DNA of 64,000 bases from Mesorhizobium sp. ZC-5 (GCF_025753855.1 NZ_JAOWPT010000014.1:1-64000), one strand, 5' to 3'. Counted from the stretch's first letter, positions 27,686 through 37,122 are shown. Program-made: numbers and translations. The notes: generated from the letters alone by a model not told the origin.

Positions 27686-28744
27686 TTAAGCGGTCGGACT
27701 GGGAATGCGCGGCAGTGTCTCGGCCAGGCCCCGCCAGTCGCCGCGCTCGCATTCGCCTTCCTTACGCGTCCCGAAGAACTGGATGATCATTTTGCCATCG
27801 GCGCCATAGGCTTCGAGCGACGTGACGTGACCGTCCCTGGTCGGCTTGCGCACGGCCCAGACCTCACGGATGTGGTGGGTGCCGAGATGCAGGCGGAAGG
27901 TCTCGTCGAGCACATTGATCCACGGCCCGATCGGTTTGACCGACTTGATCGGGCCGGAATGGATCTGGATGCAGCCACGATTGCCCACAAAGCACATGAT
28001 CGGAAGCTCGTCTTCGACCGCGTGTTGAAACATGGTGCCGACGGCATCCTTATCGAGCAGCCAAGCGTAATCCTCGCCGACCATACGCATTGCCTGGCAG
28101 CGGCGGAGCTTCAGTGTCTTCAACATGTCGTAGAACTGATGCACGTCGGTCAGCTGGCTCCAGTGGTCGCGTAAATCCTCGATCGTGGCGGATTGGTCGC
28201 GAACCTCTGCGTCATCGTCGGCACCGGTCGCCTTGACTGAGACGATCGGCGCCTGGCTCGAGGATTCCAGCTTGGCCACCAGCTTCTGATAAGCATAGAG
28301 GTTTGAGGCGGGCCTGAGATGCACCTTGTGCACCGCTTGGCCTGTGGCATCAAAGAATTGCAGGCTGCGGCAGATGTCGTCGCCATCGCGCTTCTCGACG
28401 GCAAAGCCATAGGCCCACACTTTCGGAAAGATGCGCAGGTCGATGTCGTCGCCGAGTACCATGGCATGCTGGTTGCCGGTGACCACCTTGTCGTAGACGC
28501 CTACCTTTTCGTGCACGACACTTTCGTTGCGGGTCAGCGCCATCACCTCGCCGACCGTTTCGAGGCCGGTCAGCAGATCATTGACGCGCGGCTCGATGCG
28601 CACCGCGCTGGAACCGCAATGCGCCGCGACCAATTCGGCTTCCGAAATGCCCAATTTGGTGGCGAGATCGTGCTCGCGTATTTTCGGATTGTCTTCTCGC
28701 GCCCGCCGGATTTCGTCCGGTGACGGTTTCTCGCGCTGGTCCAT
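27686..28744 (-). CDS. hmuS: HmuS/HemS-type haem-degrading or haem-carrier protein
   Basis: 352 residues with the two repeated HemS half-domains, each with the pattern seen in GEVMALTRNESVVHEKVGVYDKV (first half) and ELPIMCFVGNRGCIQIHSGPIKSV (second half). The family takes haem from an ABC importer in the cytoplasm and either stores or degrades it for iron. No importer genes are next to it in the window. A hemP-like relic lies just upstream, the usual neighbour of haem-uptake genes. Whether it serves nodule iron supply is inference. Confidence 0.92.
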   Translation of the reverse strand: MDQREKPSPDEIRRAREDNPKIREHDLATKLGISEAELVAAHCGSSAVRIEPRVNDLLTGLETVGEVMALTRNESVVHEKVGVYDKVVTGNQHAMVLGDDIDLRIFPKVWAYGFAVEKRDGDDICRSLQFFDATGQAVHKVHLRPASNLYAYQKLVAKLESSSQAPIVSVKATGADDDAEVRDQSATIEDLRDHWSQLTDVHQFYDMLKTLKLRRCQAMRMVGEDYAWLLDKDAVGTMFQHAVEDELPIMCFVGNRGCIQIHSGPIKSVKPIGPWINVLDETFRLHLGTHHIREVWAVRKPTRDGHVTSLEAYGADGKMIIQFFGTRKEGECERGDWRGLAETLPRIPSPTA

Positions 28745-28763
28745 GTATTACCTCTGCTTCCAC

Positions 28764-28880
28764 CTACTTGTTGAGGATCAGCTGCGCTGCCAGGCGATCA
28801 GCCGAGCGCGCGCCGTGATGCTCGATGCGGCTCTCGTGCTCGCCCATGACAGTGTGTTCCTGGACAGCGTGCGCATCGCC
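28764..28880 (-). pseudogene. HemP-like relic upstream of hmuS
   Basis: The minus frame ending at the TAG at 28764 reads GEHESRIEHHGA followed after a degenerate stretch by LILNK. HemP proteins have a (G)xxEIRIEHxG motif and end in RLTRQGKLILTK with a fixed spacing. Here the middle Arg/Leu-rich part is two residues short and altered (RSADRLAAQ). It may be a decayed or divergent hemP. No good start was found. Confidence 0.45.
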
Positions 28881-29192
28881 GTCAGGACCGGCTCGAAACC
28901 GGGCGTTGCGCCTGAGTGGTGTGCCGCGGATCCCGCGAGCGGAGAGCGGATCTGACCCAGACCTGACACGTTGGTTTCCTCCTTCGTTCCATCGATCGCG
29001 GGCACGCGCGACTGATGATCGGTCTCCAGTTCTTGTCGTCTCCGCCAATTGGACGCCTCAAAAGTCGTGCCAATGTCGCCGAAGCAAGTTCAGAAGGGTT
29101 CTTCTGCACACCAGTCAATGGTTTACGCGAGAGTTCAGCAGGAACTCAGACCGAACACCCTTGTGGCGGGCTCGACAAACCGGACAGTTACG

Positions 29193-29208
29193 TGTCGGTT
29201 GCCGGACA
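29193..29208 (+). promoter_or_regulatory. NifA upstream activator sequence before iscA
   Basis: TGT-CGGTTGCCGG-ACA matches TGT-N10-ACA exactly. It lies 75 bases before the -24/-12 promoter at 29283, a normal distance for NifA action. Confidence 0.82.
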
Positions 29209-29282
29209 TCTTCCCAGCAATGGCGCACAAGAGGATAGCAGTTTTAGAGAGATTACGTCTGAGTTGAAACGGTTTTTGCCTT

Positions 29283-29298
29283 TGGCACGGTCCATGCA
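29283..29298 (+). promoter_or_regulatory. Sigma54 (-24/-12) promoter before iscA
   Basis: TGGCACGGTCCATGCA has the GG and GC doublets at the correct 10-base spacing. Only the first base of the -12 TTGC element deviates. It should start the iscA-nifS-nifV-nifW transcript. Confidence 0.83.
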
Positions 29299-29341
29299 AC
29301 GTGAGCCGCAAACACGTCACGGACCGAGGAGAAATCGAGCC

Positions 29342-29662
29342 ATGATAACGCTCACGGACAACGCTGTTGCCGCCGTCAAGACCGCTCTTTCCAGCGCCAG
29401 CGAGCCGGCGGAAGGCTTTCGCATCATGGTCCAGACCGGCGGCTGCGCCGGCTTCAAGTACCTGATGGGCCTGGAGAGCGTCCCGCGCGAGGGCGACGCG
29501 ATCACCGAGACAGATGGGGTCAAGGTGTTCGTGGACGCAGGCTCCCAACCCCATGTCGCCGGCATGACCGTCGACTTCATCACCGGTCTCGAAACTTCCG
29601 GCTTTGTCTTCGACAACCCCAACGCGCGGGAGACGTGCGGCTGCGGCAAGTCCTTCGGTTGA
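29342..29662 (+). CDS. IscA/HesB-type Fe-S carrier in the nif cluster
   Basis: 106 residues from ATG 29342, with GAGGAGAA 7-14 bases upstream. The three conserved cysteines are present: GGCAGFKY and the C-terminal ETCGCGKSFG. A longer frame from 29015 would begin upstream of the promoter and is rejected. Such A-type carriers are found before nifU/nifS in rhizobia and deliver Fe-S clusters for nitrogenase maturation. Because nifU is broken here, this carrier could be the main scaffold left in the operon. Confidence 0.92.
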   Translation: MITLTDNAVAAVKTALSSASEPAEGFRIMVQTGGCAGFKYLMGLESVPREGDAITETDGVKVFVDAGSQPHVAGMTVDFITGLETSGFVFDNPNARETCGCGKSFG

Positions 29663-29689
29663 TCGCCAATGAGAAGGAGTAGCGCCACG

Positions 29690-30430
29690 TTGACGTTGGA
29701 CTATCGCAATAGGGTCCAGGAACACTTCTTCAGCCCGAAGAATGCCGGCCTGGAAACAGTCAATGCCGACAGTGAGGTCGGCGCCATCGCCTGCGGCGCC
29801 GCGATCGCCTCCTCGTCGGCGCTTACCCAGCCCATCATCGGCAAAGGCAAAACTATCGACGTAGGGATGATAGGGCGGGCCGTCCGTATCAATGGCCTCG
29901 CCACAATCGATCAGGTCACTCATCACACCAAGGCTGCCCGCGGCAGGCGCTCATGCTGCGAAGCCATCGAGCACGTGCTTGTGGGGGTCCATGAAGCGAT
30001 AGCCGCAGACGGACACTCGGCGGCAGACGAGGCTTATATGGCCAGTGCAAGAGATGTCCCCGTCATCAAGGACAAGACATGTCGAAGCTGATTTCGGGAC
30101 CGCCAATCGCTTCCGGCAGAATGCAGAGAACGTCGGCGCCCGGAACGATTCAGTTCGTGGCGGGACGCGAACTGCTGGCCACCAAACCGCGCCCCTGGAG
30201 CAAATTCGGCTTATCGAAATCGCTGTCGTGGGCGGCTCCTTGCCCGCGGGTGGACGGCGGCGGCCTACGAACTTGGCCATGTCGACGGCAACCAGGTCTA
30301 CGTCAAACTGTGGGGCGCCTGAGCCGGTTGCCAGTTTGGGCCCATCACCATCAACGGCATGCGCCAGAGGCTCAATGAGGCGACCGGCCTCGCGCTTGGC
30401 GTCATTGCGGGTCAACTGAGGATCGCACCT
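29690..30430 (+). pseudogene. nifU: Decayed nifU
   Basis: From about TTG 29690 (behind GAGAAGGAG) the frame reads DYRNRVQEHFFSPKNAGLETV as NifU does. It then loses about 25 residues including the FQTFGC scaffold cysteine (AIACGAAIASSSALT), and again loses the middle cysteines before IDQVTHHTKAARGRRSCCEAIEHVL. That frame ends at 30091. The C-terminal Nfu-like domain follows in another frame around 30270 (YELGHVDGNQVYVKLWGA, TGA, AGCQFGPITINGMRQRLNEATGLAL), with an in-frame stop at the place before the conserved Cys. Two deletions, a frame change and a stop make it a pseudogene. Its last part runs in frame into nifS. Confidence 0.88.
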
Positions 30431-31648
30431 ATGAGGCCTATTTATCTCGATAACAACGCAACGACCCGGGTCGATCCTGAGGTCGTGCAAGCGATGCTGC
30501 CGTTTTTTACGGATCAATTCGGCAACCCTTCGTCGGCGCACGCTTTTGGCGCCTCAGTCGGCGCGGCGGTGAAAAAGGCGCGGCGGCAGTTGCAGGCGCT
30601 GATCGGCGCGGCGTTCGACGATGAGATCACCTTCACCTCGGGTGGGACAGAAAGCGACAATACCGCGATTCTTTCGGCGCTCGAGGCGATGCCCAACTCA
30701 ACCGAGATCGTGACTTCCGCGGTCGAGCATCCCGCCGTGCTGAAGCTGTGCGCGCATCTTGAGAAGACCCGCCGCGTCAAGGTGCACAGGATCCCGGTGG
30801 ATCGCCTTGGCCGGCTCGACCTCGACGCCTATATAGCCGCCCTCACCCCCCACGTGGCGATCGTCTCGATAATGTGGGCGAACAACGAGACTGGTGTGAT
30901 CTTCCCCGTGGCCAAGCTTGCTGAGTTGGCCAAGGAAGTCGGCGCCCTTTTCCATACCGATGCCGTGCAGGCGGTCGGCAAGCTCCCGATGGATATCAAG
31001 TCGACCGCAATCGACATGCTGTCGTTCTCCGGCCACAAGCTGCACGGCCCGAAAGGGATCGGCGCACTTTACGTAAAACGTGGTGTGCCCTTCCGCTCGC
31101 TGATCAAGGGTGGTCACCAAGAGCACGGCCGGCGTGCTGGCACCGAGAACACGCCCGGCATAGTCGGGCTCGGCAAGGCGACCGAACTCGCCATGAAATT
31201 CATGGACGACATGACCACACGGGTCAAGTCGCTCCGCGACCGCCTGGAAGGCGGGATTCTCCAGCGCATCCCAGATACCTGTGTCACTGGCGACCCGCTG
31301 GAGCGGCTGCCAAACACCGCAAACATCTCCTTCGAACATGTCGAAGGTGATGGAATCCCGCTTCTTCTCAGCCGCGTGGGCATCGCCTGTTCCTCCGGAT
31401 CCGCCTGCAGCTCCGGCTCGCTGGAACCGAGCCATGTGCTGAGTGCAATGAAAACGCCACACCAGGCGGTCCGCTTCTCCTTCGCACGCGACAACGGTGA
31501 AGCGGACGTCGACCGGGTGCTCGAGGTCATGCCGGCAATCTTGGCGAAACTGCGTAGCGCTCCCGGTAGCGCGCCCGGCAGGCGAAGTGCTGAAGACGTT
31601 CAATCCGATTCATGCCTGAGCCGCAGCAGAACAGGCTGCCATTCATGA
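30431..31648 (+). CDS. nifS: NifS, cysteine desulfurase
   Basis: 405 residues starting MRPIYLDNNATTRVDPEV at ATG 30431, behind TGAGGA. PLP-binding Lys lies in SFSGHKLHGPKG (~residue 204) and the catalytic Cys in the loop ACSSGSACSSGS (~residue 325). NifS supplies sulfur for nitrogenase Fe-S clusters. The frame is open upstream to 30359 because the nifU relic is in phase, which could allow a NifU-tail fusion, but family starts agree with 30431. It overlaps nifV by ATGA at 31645. Confidence 0.95.
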   Translation: MRPIYLDNNATTRVDPEVVQAMLPFFTDQFGNPSSAHAFGASVGAAVKKARRQLQALIGAAFDDEITFTSGGTESDNTAILSALEAMPNSTEIVTSAVEHPAVLKLCAHLEKTRRVKVHRIPVDRLGRLDLDAYIAALTPHVAIVSIMWANNETGVIFPVAKLAELAKEVGALFHTDAVQAVGKLPMDIKSTAIDMLSFSGHKLHGPKGIGALYVKRGVPFRSLIKGGHQEHGRRAGTENTPGIVGLGKATELAMKFMDDMTTRVKSLRDRLEGGILQRIPDTCVTGDPLERLPNTANISFEHVEGDGIPLLLSRVGIACSSGSACSSGSLEPSHVLSAMKTPHQAVRFSFARDNGEADVDRVLEVMPAILAKLRSAPGSAPGRRSAEDVQSDSCLSRSRTGCHS

Positions 31649-32853
31649 ACCGTCATGTCTTTCTCAACGATACCACCTTGCGCGACGGCGAGCAGGCGCC
31701 CGGCGTCGCCTTTACGAAGGCGGAAAAGCTGGAGCTCGCCGAGGCTCTTGCAGCTGCGGGCGTCCCAGAGATCGAGATCGGAACGCCGGTCATGGGCGCC
31801 GACGAGATCGACACAATTCGCGCCGCGGTCGCGCGGCGTCTCCCGGTTCGGCTCACGGCCTGGTGCCGGATGACGTCGCAGGATCTCGACGCAGCGGTCG
31901 AGAGCGGCATCGGTGCCGTCAATCTGTCGCTGCCGGCATCGGACATCCAACTTGCCGCCAGGCTCGGCCTCGACCAAGCAAGAGCGCTGCAGATCATCGA
32001 TCATATGGTTAAGCGTGCCGCCGCTGCCGGCTTCTTCGTCGCGGTGGGATGCGAGGATGCCTCGCGGGCCGATCGGGATCATCTGGCCCGCGTCATCGAG
32101 GCGGCTGCGCACGCCGGCGCAAGCCGTGTCAGACTGGCCGACACGGTCGGCGTTCTCGACCCCTTTTCGACCTTCGAACTTGTCGCCCAGCTGGTGGCGC
32201 GCTCTCCAATCGACCTCGAGTTTCATGCGCACAACGATCTCGGTCTCGCTGCCGCCAACACGCTGGCCGCGATCCGCGCAGGCGCACGCCACGCCTCCGT
32301 CACCATCCTCGGGCTCGGCGAGCGTGCGGGCAATGCCGCGCTGGAAGAAGTGGCTGCCGCGATGGCCGTCCTCGACGGCGCGGATACCGGCATTGAGCTG
32401 ACCGCATTGCCCGACCTCGCCGCCCAGGTGGCCTGGGCCGCCGGCCGGCAGACCGCAGCCACTAAGCCAGTCGTCGGCGCCGATGTTTTCTCTCACGAAT
32501 CCGGCATTCATGTCGCAGGGCTGCTGAAGGACTCGCGTACCTATCAAGGGCTCGATCCGGCTCTCGTCGGCCGCTGCCGTCGTATCGTCATCGGCAAGCA
32601 TTCCGGCGCCACCGCGATTGCCCATGTGCTGAGCGAAAGCGGTCGTGATCTCGACCCGGATCTGGCAGCCGCGATGGTGGCCCGCGTCCGCCGCAAGGCG
32701 GCCGAGATCAAATCGACCGTCAGTGCAACTCAACTGGTCGAGCTCTACGATACGATGTGCAGCGAGCCATGCTTCGCCGATCTCGCGGGTCCAGGCCAGC
32801 CGTGCGGCGAACGCACCGACACCACAGTTTTCCGACCAGGGGAAATGCAATGA
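31645..32853 (+). CDS. nifV: NifV, homocitrate synthase
   Basis: 402 residues from ATG 31645, which overlaps the nifS stop; ATG 31612 inside nifS is an alternative (413 aa). The family marks are LNDTTLRDGEQAPGVAFT near the N-terminus, the metal-binding EFHAHNDLG and the C-terminal GKHSGATAI. NifV condenses acetyl-CoA and 2-oxoglutarate to homocitrate, the organic ligand of FeMo-co. Most rhizobia lack it and rely on plant homocitrate, so an intact copy inside the nifS-nifV-nifW overlap chain is notable. It ends in an ATGA overlap with nifW. Confidence 0.93.
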   Translation: MNRHVFLNDTTLRDGEQAPGVAFTKAEKLELAEALAAAGVPEIEIGTPVMGADEIDTIRAAVARRLPVRLTAWCRMTSQDLDAAVESGIGAVNLSLPASDIQLAARLGLDQARALQIIDHMVKRAAAAGFFVAVGCEDASRADRDHLARVIEAAAHAGASRVRLADTVGVLDPFSTFELVAQLVARSPIDLEFHAHNDLGLAAANTLAAIRAGARHASVTILGLGERAGNAALEEVAAAMAVLDGADTGIELTALPDLAAQVAWAAGRQTAATKPVVGADVFSHESGIHVAGLLKDSRTYQGLDPALVGRCRRIVIGKHSGATAIAHVLSESGRDLDPDLAAAMVARVRRKAAEIKSTVSATQLVELYDTMCSEPCFADLAGPGQPCGERTDTTVFRPGEMQ

Positions 32854-33230
32854 ATTGTTCCGCTGACAGCTCTCCCATCGATGTCACCGACATCCTCGCG
32901 CGACTGAGAGGCCTGTCGGCTGCGGAGGAATTCTTCGCCATCCTTGGCGTCTCCTATGACCCGAAGGTGCTGGATGTCTCTCGCCTCCATATCATGAAGC
33001 GCGTGGGCCAATATCTTGCCGAACAAGATCTGTCCGGCTTGTGCGATCAGGTGATCGCCGCGCGGGTGCGCGCCACACTCGAACGTGCCTACGAAGACTT
33101 CGCGATTTCCTCGCCGCTCTCACACCGGGTCTTCAAGGTGCTCAAAGACCACGACCCGAACAAACCTGCCACGCCGGGCCGAACCTTCGTCCCGTTCGAC
33201 GCCGTGCTGAAGCGGTTCGAAGAAGAATGA
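32850..33230 (+). CDS. nifW: NifW, nitrogenase stabilising/protective protein
   Basis: 126 residues from ATG 32850 (MNCSADSSPIDVTDIL). The family core LSAAEEFFAILGVSYDPKVLDVSRLHIMKRVGQYL and the C-terminal TPGRTFVPFDAVLKRFEEE are complete. NifW associates with the MoFe protein and protects it from oxygen. A longer upstream frame lies inside nifV and is rejected. It ends the iscA-nifSVW transcript just before the fixA control region. Confidence 0.94.
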   Translation: MNCSADSSPIDVTDILARLRGLSAAEEFFAILGVSYDPKVLDVSRLHIMKRVGQYLAEQDLSGLCDQVIAARVRATLERAYEDFAISSPLSHRVFKVLKDHDPNKPATPGRTFVPFDAVLKRFEEE

Positions 33231-33238
33231 ACACGACA

Positions 33239-33271
33239 TGTTTGCGACGCGACAATGTCGAGAAGCCGACA
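33239..33271 (+). promoter_or_regulatory. Two adjacent NifA upstream activator sequences before fixA
   Basis: TGT-TTGCGACGCG-ACA (33239-33254) is followed at once by TGT-CGAGAAGCCG-ACA (33256-33271), both exact TGT-N10-ACA sites, 17 bases apart in register. The nearest is about 64 bases before the -24/-12 promoter. Confidence 0.83.
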
Positions 33272-33334
33272 AATCACGAATGCGCCCCTCGACAGGCCAT
33301 CCGAATTTCCAGGGTTGGGAGCGCGCAAAGCAGT

Positions 33335-33350
33335 TGGCACGGATGATGCT
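33335..33350 (+). promoter_or_regulatory. Sigma54 (-24/-12) promoter before fixA
   Basis: TGGCACGGATGATGCT keeps the GG/GC spacing. AAGGAGG follows at 33354-33360, well before the fixA ATG at 33407, so the leader is about 45 bases long. Confidence 0.84.
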
Positions 33351-33406
33351 TTCAAGGAGGTGAACTGCCAGGCCCGCATCGGGACAGAAGCCCAGAGAGA
33401 CCGCCA

Positions 33407-34258
33407 ATGCACATCGTGATCTGCATCAAGCAGGTGCCGGACTCGGCACAGATACGGGTCCATCCGGTGACGAACACGATTATGCGCCAGGGTGTCCCAA
33501 CCATCATTAACCCTTACGACCTGTTCGCGCTCGAAGAGGCACTGCGACTGCGCGACGCTTATGATGGCGAGGTCACTGTGCTCACCATGGGCCCGCCCAT
33601 GGCAGAGGACGCGCTGCGCAAGGCGCTCGGCTACGGCGCCGACCGCGCGGTACTCTTGACCGACCGCTATTTTGCAGGCTCCGACACGCTGGCGACGTCC
33701 TACGCGCTCTCCCAGGCAATCGCGAAGGTTGGCGAGACGTTCGGCACGCCAGACATCGTCTTCACTGGCAAGCAGACGATCGATGGCGATACCGCCCAGG
33801 TCGGGCCCGGCATCGCCAAGCGCCTCGATCTCCTGCAACTTACCTATGTCGCGAAGATCGCCTCCCTTGATCTTGATCAGCGCGAGATCAAGGTCGAGCG
33901 CCGCTCTGAAGGCGGCACGCAGATGCTGAAGAGCAGGCTACCTTGCCTCATCACCATGCTGGAAGGCACCAACGAGATCCGCCGGGGTTCGCTCGTGGAC
34001 GCCCTGTGCGCCGCGCGCAGCCAGGTCTTGAAATGGAGCGCGGCCGACGCCGGCATTGATGACCTCACCAGATGCGGCCTGCGCGGCTCGCCCACGGTCG
34101 TCAAGCGCGTTTTCGCCCCTGCTACACGAGCGGAAAAGGCGGCGCAAATCGACACCACCGAAAAGGCGCTACGCGATATCGCTGACGAACTCATTGCCGC
34201 AATCTTCACCCGCCAGCCGGCGCTGGAACATGAGCTCGCCTTCAACGGCGGCGCGTGA
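33407..34258 (+). CDS. fixA: FixA, electron-transfer flavoprotein beta-type subunit
   Basis: 283 residues beginning [20 protein letters not shown], the standard FixA start, with the ETF-beta core [20 protein letters not shown] and [17 protein letters not shown]. FixABCX form an electron-bifurcating membrane complex that passes electrons from NADH to ferredoxin or flavodoxin for nitrogenase. fixB follows after 16 bases with its own GGAG. Confidence 0.97.
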   Translation: MHIVICIKQVPDSAQIRVHPVTNTIMRQGVPTIINPYDLFALEEALRLRDAYDGEVTVLTMGPPMAEDALRKALGYGADRAVLLTDRYFAGSDTLATSYALSQAIAKVGETFGTPDIVFTGKQTIDGDTAQVGPGIAKRLDLLQLTYVAKIASLDLDQREIKVERRSEGGTQMLKSRLPCLITMLEGTNEIRRGSLVDALCAARSQVLKWSAADAGIDDLTRCGLRGSPTVVKRVFAPATRAEKAAQIDTTEKALRDIADELIAAIFTRQPALEHELAFNGGA

Positions 34259-34274
34259 CGGCAAGGAGCAGACG

Positions 34275-35384
34275 ATGTCGACCGTAAACCGAGAAACCCC
34301 TCGCCCTGCCGCCGGCCGTGCCGGCATAAAGAAGGAGCTGCCTGCTCATTTCAAGGACTACCGCCACGTTTGGGTCTTCATCGAACTCGAACGTGGCCAG
34401 GTCCATCCCGTATCATTCGAATTGCTCGGCGAAGGCCGAAAGCTCGCCGACAAGCTTGGCGTCGAGCTTGCCGGAGTCGTGATAGGACCGCCGGGAGAAG
34501 CCACCCGGCCTGCCGTAGCCGATGCCTTCGCTTATGGCGCCGACCTTGTCTACATCGTCGAGGCGCCGCTGCTTGCCGACTATCGCAACGAGCCGTTCAC
34601 CAAGGCGATGACGGATCTGGTCGTTACCCACAAACCCGAGATCCTTCTTCTCGGCGCGACCACACTCGGCAGGGATCTCGCCGGCTCCGTGGCCACGACC
34701 TTGCTCACAGGGCTCACGGCCGATTGCACCGAACTCGATGTGGATACCGATGGATCGCTCGCCGCGACCCGTCCGACTTTCGGCGGCTCCTTGTTGTGCA
34801 CGATCTATACGCTCAACTACCGGCCGCAGATGGCGACTGTGCGACCGAGGGTCATGCCCATGCCGCAGCGGACGGACAGGCCGGCCGGGCGTGTCATCCG
34901 GCACAAGCTGTCGGTCCCCGAGGACGAGATCGTGACCAAAGTCCTCGGCTTCCTGCCGGATAGCCAGTCGGCAAACGCAAACCTTGCCTATGCCGACGTC
35001 GTGGTTGCGGGAGGTCTTGGTCTAGGCTCGGCGGAGAACCTGCAGCTTGTGAAGAACCTCGCGCGAGCAATCGGGGCCGAGCACGGCTGTTCGCGCCCGT
35101 TGGTCCAGAAGGGCTGGATGTCGGCGGATCGGCAGATCGGCCAAACTGGCAAGACCATCCGGCCGAAACTTTATATAGCGGCCGGGATTTCCGGCGCCAT
35201 CCAGCACCGGGTTGGCGTCGAGGGGGCGGATCTCATCGTGGCCATCAACACCGACCCCAACGCGCCGATTTTCGATTTCGCCCACCTCGGGATCGTCACC
35301 GACGCGATCCGCTTCCTGCCCGCACTAACTGAAGCCTTCACCCGGCGGCTGTCGCCCCACAATCGCGATAAGCTTGCGAGCTAG
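34275..35384 (+). CDS. fixB: FixB, electron-transfer flavoprotein alpha-type subunit
   Basis: 369 residues from ATG 34275 behind AAGGAG. A longer frame to 34056 lies inside fixA. N-terminal [24 protein letters not shown] and the C-terminal FAD-binding ETF-alpha pattern ([61 protein letters not shown]) are complete. Works with FixA as a flavin heterodimer. Confidence 0.97.
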   Translation: MSTVNRETPRPAAGRAGIKKELPAHFKDYRHVWVFIELERGQVHPVSFELLGEGRKLADKLGVELAGVVIGPPGEATRPAVADAFAYGADLVYIVEAPLLADYRNEPFTKAMTDLVVTHKPEILLLGATTLGRDLAGSVATTLLTGLTADCTELDVDTDGSLAATRPTFGGSLLCTIYTLNYRPQMATVRPRVMPMPQRTDRPAGRVIRHKLSVPEDEIVTKVLGFLPDSQSANANLAYADVVVAGGLGLGSAENLQLVKNLARAIGAEHGCSRPLVQKGWMSADRQIGQTGKTIRPKLYIAAGISGAIQHRVGVEGADLIVAINTDPNAPIFDFAHLGIVTDAIRFLPALTEAFTRRLSPHNRDKLAS

Positions 35385-35388
35385 CGAG

Positions 35389-36702
35389 ATGGACATGATC
35401 GCGGAAAAATTCGACGCCATTGTTATTGGAGCCGGCATGTCCGGAAATGCAGCTGCGTACACCATGGCAAGCCACGGCCTGAAGGTGCTGCAGTTTGAGC
35501 GGGGTGAATATCCGGGCTCCAAGAATGTCCAGGGTGCCATCATGTACGCGAACATGCTGGAGAAGATCATCCCGGATTTCCGGGACGATGCGCCTCTCGA
35601 GCGGCATTTGGTTGAACAGCGGCTTTGGGTGATGGACGACACGTCCCACACCGGGATGCACTATCGGTCGGAGGACTTCAACGAGGCAAAGCCCAACCGC
35701 TATACGATCATTCGTGCTCAGTTCGACAAATGGTTTTCGCGTAAGGTGCGCGCGGCCGGCGCGACAGTCCTATGCGAGACGACTGTGACGGAACTTGTCC
35801 GTGATGCCAAGGACAAGGTGGTCGGCGTCCGCACGGACCGGGCCGGCGGCGCGATCTTCGCGGACGTTGTCATTCTCGCAGAAGGTGTCTCGGGGCTGCT
35901 TGGCACGCGGGCCGGGCTTCGCGAGATGCCGAAGCCACAAAGCGTAGCGCTCGCCGTCAAGGAAATGCATTTCCTGCCCGAAGATGTCATTGAGCAGCGG
36001 TTTGGCCTCAAGGGCGGAGAAGGTTGCGTAATCGAGGCTGTCGGCACGATCTCCCGCGGCATGGCCGGGCTTGGCTTCCTTTACACCAACAAGGAGTCGA
36101 TCTCACTGGGCATCGGCTGCCTCGTTTCGGATTTCGCCGCGACGATGCAGAGCCCATACGCCCTCCTCGATGCGCTGAAAGACCATCCTTCGATCCGGCC
36201 GCTGATCGCCGGCTCGGAGGTGAAAGAATATGCCGCGCATCTCATTCCCGAAGGTGGCTACAAGGCGATTCCGCAGCTCTTTGGCGACGGTTGGGTCGTG
36301 ATCGGCGATGCCGCGCAATTGAATAACGCCGTTCACCGCGAGGGTTCAAACCTCGCCATGACCTCCGGCCGCATCGCGGCTGAAGCAATCGTCCAGGTCA
36401 AGCGCCGCAATGGTCCAATGACCAAGCAGAACCTTGTCCTTTATAAGACCATGCTGAACAAGTCCTTCGTGGTCAAGGACCTGAAGAAATACAAGGATAT
36501 GCCGGCCCTGCTCCACACCAATTCCCGAAATTTCTTCACGACCTACCCGCAGTTGATGTCGCAGGCGGCCCAGAACTTCATGCGGGTCGACGGCACCCCG
36601 AAAATCGAGAAGGAAAAGGCGACCGCTGCTGCCATGATCAAGGCGCGTTCGCGCTGGGGGTTGGTGAGCGACGCGGTCCGCCTGGCGCTCGCCTGGCGTT
36701 AA
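35389..36702 (+). CDS. fixC: FixC, flavoprotein (ETF-quinone oxidoreductase type)
   Basis: 437 residues from ATG 35389, four bases after the fixB stop. The N-terminal Rossmann motif [19 protein letters not shown] binds FAD and the second FAD region is [25 protein letters not shown]. FixC anchors the FixAB flavoprotein to the quinone pool. Length and motifs are normal. Confidence 0.97.
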   Translation: MDMIAEKFDAIVIGAGMSGNAAAYTMASHGLKVLQFERGEYPGSKNVQGAIMYANMLEKIIPDFRDDAPLERHLVEQRLWVMDDTSHTGMHYRSEDFNEAKPNRYTIIRAQFDKWFSRKVRAAGATVLCETTVTELVRDAKDKVVGVRTDRAGGAIFADVVILAEGVSGLLGTRAGLREMPKPQSVALAVKEMHFLPEDVIEQRFGLKGGEGCVIEAVGTISRGMAGLGFLYTNKESISLGIGCLVSDFAATMQSPYALLDALKDHPSIRPLIAGSEVKEYAAHLIPEGGYKAIPQLFGDGWVVIGDAAQLNNAVHREGSNLAMTSGRIAAEAIVQVKRRNGPMTKQNLVLYKTMLNKSFVVKDLKKYKDMPALLHTNSRNFFTTYPQLMSQAAQNFMRVDGTPKIEKEKATAAAMIKARSRWGLVSDAVRLALAWR

Positions 36703-36716
36703 AGGAGGGACGAGAG

Positions 36717-37013
36717 ATGACGGTCGCGGTGACGTTGCGCGTCGAGGAGAAGCTCTACCAGAACCGCTACCTGGTCGATTCGGGGCGCCCGCATATCAAA
36801 GTGCGACCGCACGAGCGGCCAAGCGCTAACCTGCTCGGGTTGACCCGCGTCTGCCCGGCCCAATGTTATGAGTTGAACGACCAGGGCCAAGTGGAGATCA
36901 CCGCCGACGGCTGCATGGAGTGCGGCACCTGCCGGGTCCTGTGCGAGGCCAGTGGTGAGATCGAGTGGAATTATCCGCGCGGTGGCTTCGGTATCCTCTT
37001 CAAGTTCGGATGA
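36717..37013 (+). CDS. fixX: FixX, ferredoxin-like protein
   Basis: 98 residues behind AAAGGAGGGA. Cysteines lie in CPAQCY and [13 protein letters not shown], the FixX 4Fe-4S pattern, and the end [16 protein letters not shown] is family-typical. It is the last gene of fixABCX. Confidence 0.97.
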   Translation: MTVAVTLRVEEKLYQNRYLVDSGRPHIKVRPHERPSANLLGLTRVCPAQCYELNDQGQVEITADGCMECGTCRVLCEASGEIEWNYPRGGFGILFKFG

Positions 37014-37022
37014 CCCGCGCAC

Positions 37023-37046
37023 GCACGCGCCATTTCGGGCGCGTGC
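37023..37046 (+). terminator. Strong hairpin after fixX, without T-run
   Basis: GCACGCGCC and GGCGCGTGC form a perfect 9-base stem around a 6-base loop, 10 bases behind the fixX stop. No T-run follows, so it may be a partial terminator, an mRNA-stabilising hairpin or a Rho-type end rather than a full intrinsic terminator. It would set the level of read-through into nifA. Confidence 0.55.
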
Positions 37047-37096
37047 CGATAGCCACCTGCGATTGCCGCGGCTCCAGCCTAACAAGCTTCTCGCAA

Positions 37097-37122
37097 CCAG
37101 TTTGCAATTGCAATTCAACTGG
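37097..37122 (+). promoter_or_regulatory. Palindrome upstream of nifA
   Basis: CCAGTT and AACTGG flank the perfect palindrome TGCAATTGCA. It lies 77 bases before the nifA start. It could be a regulator site for nifA, but I do not recognise the binding protein. No -24/-12 promoter was found in this gap. Confidence 0.4.

Noticed and set aside
30698-31603. 301-codon minus ORF
   Set aside because: Antisense shadow of nifS.
31600-32850. 416-codon minus ORF
   Set aside because: Antisense shadow of nifV.
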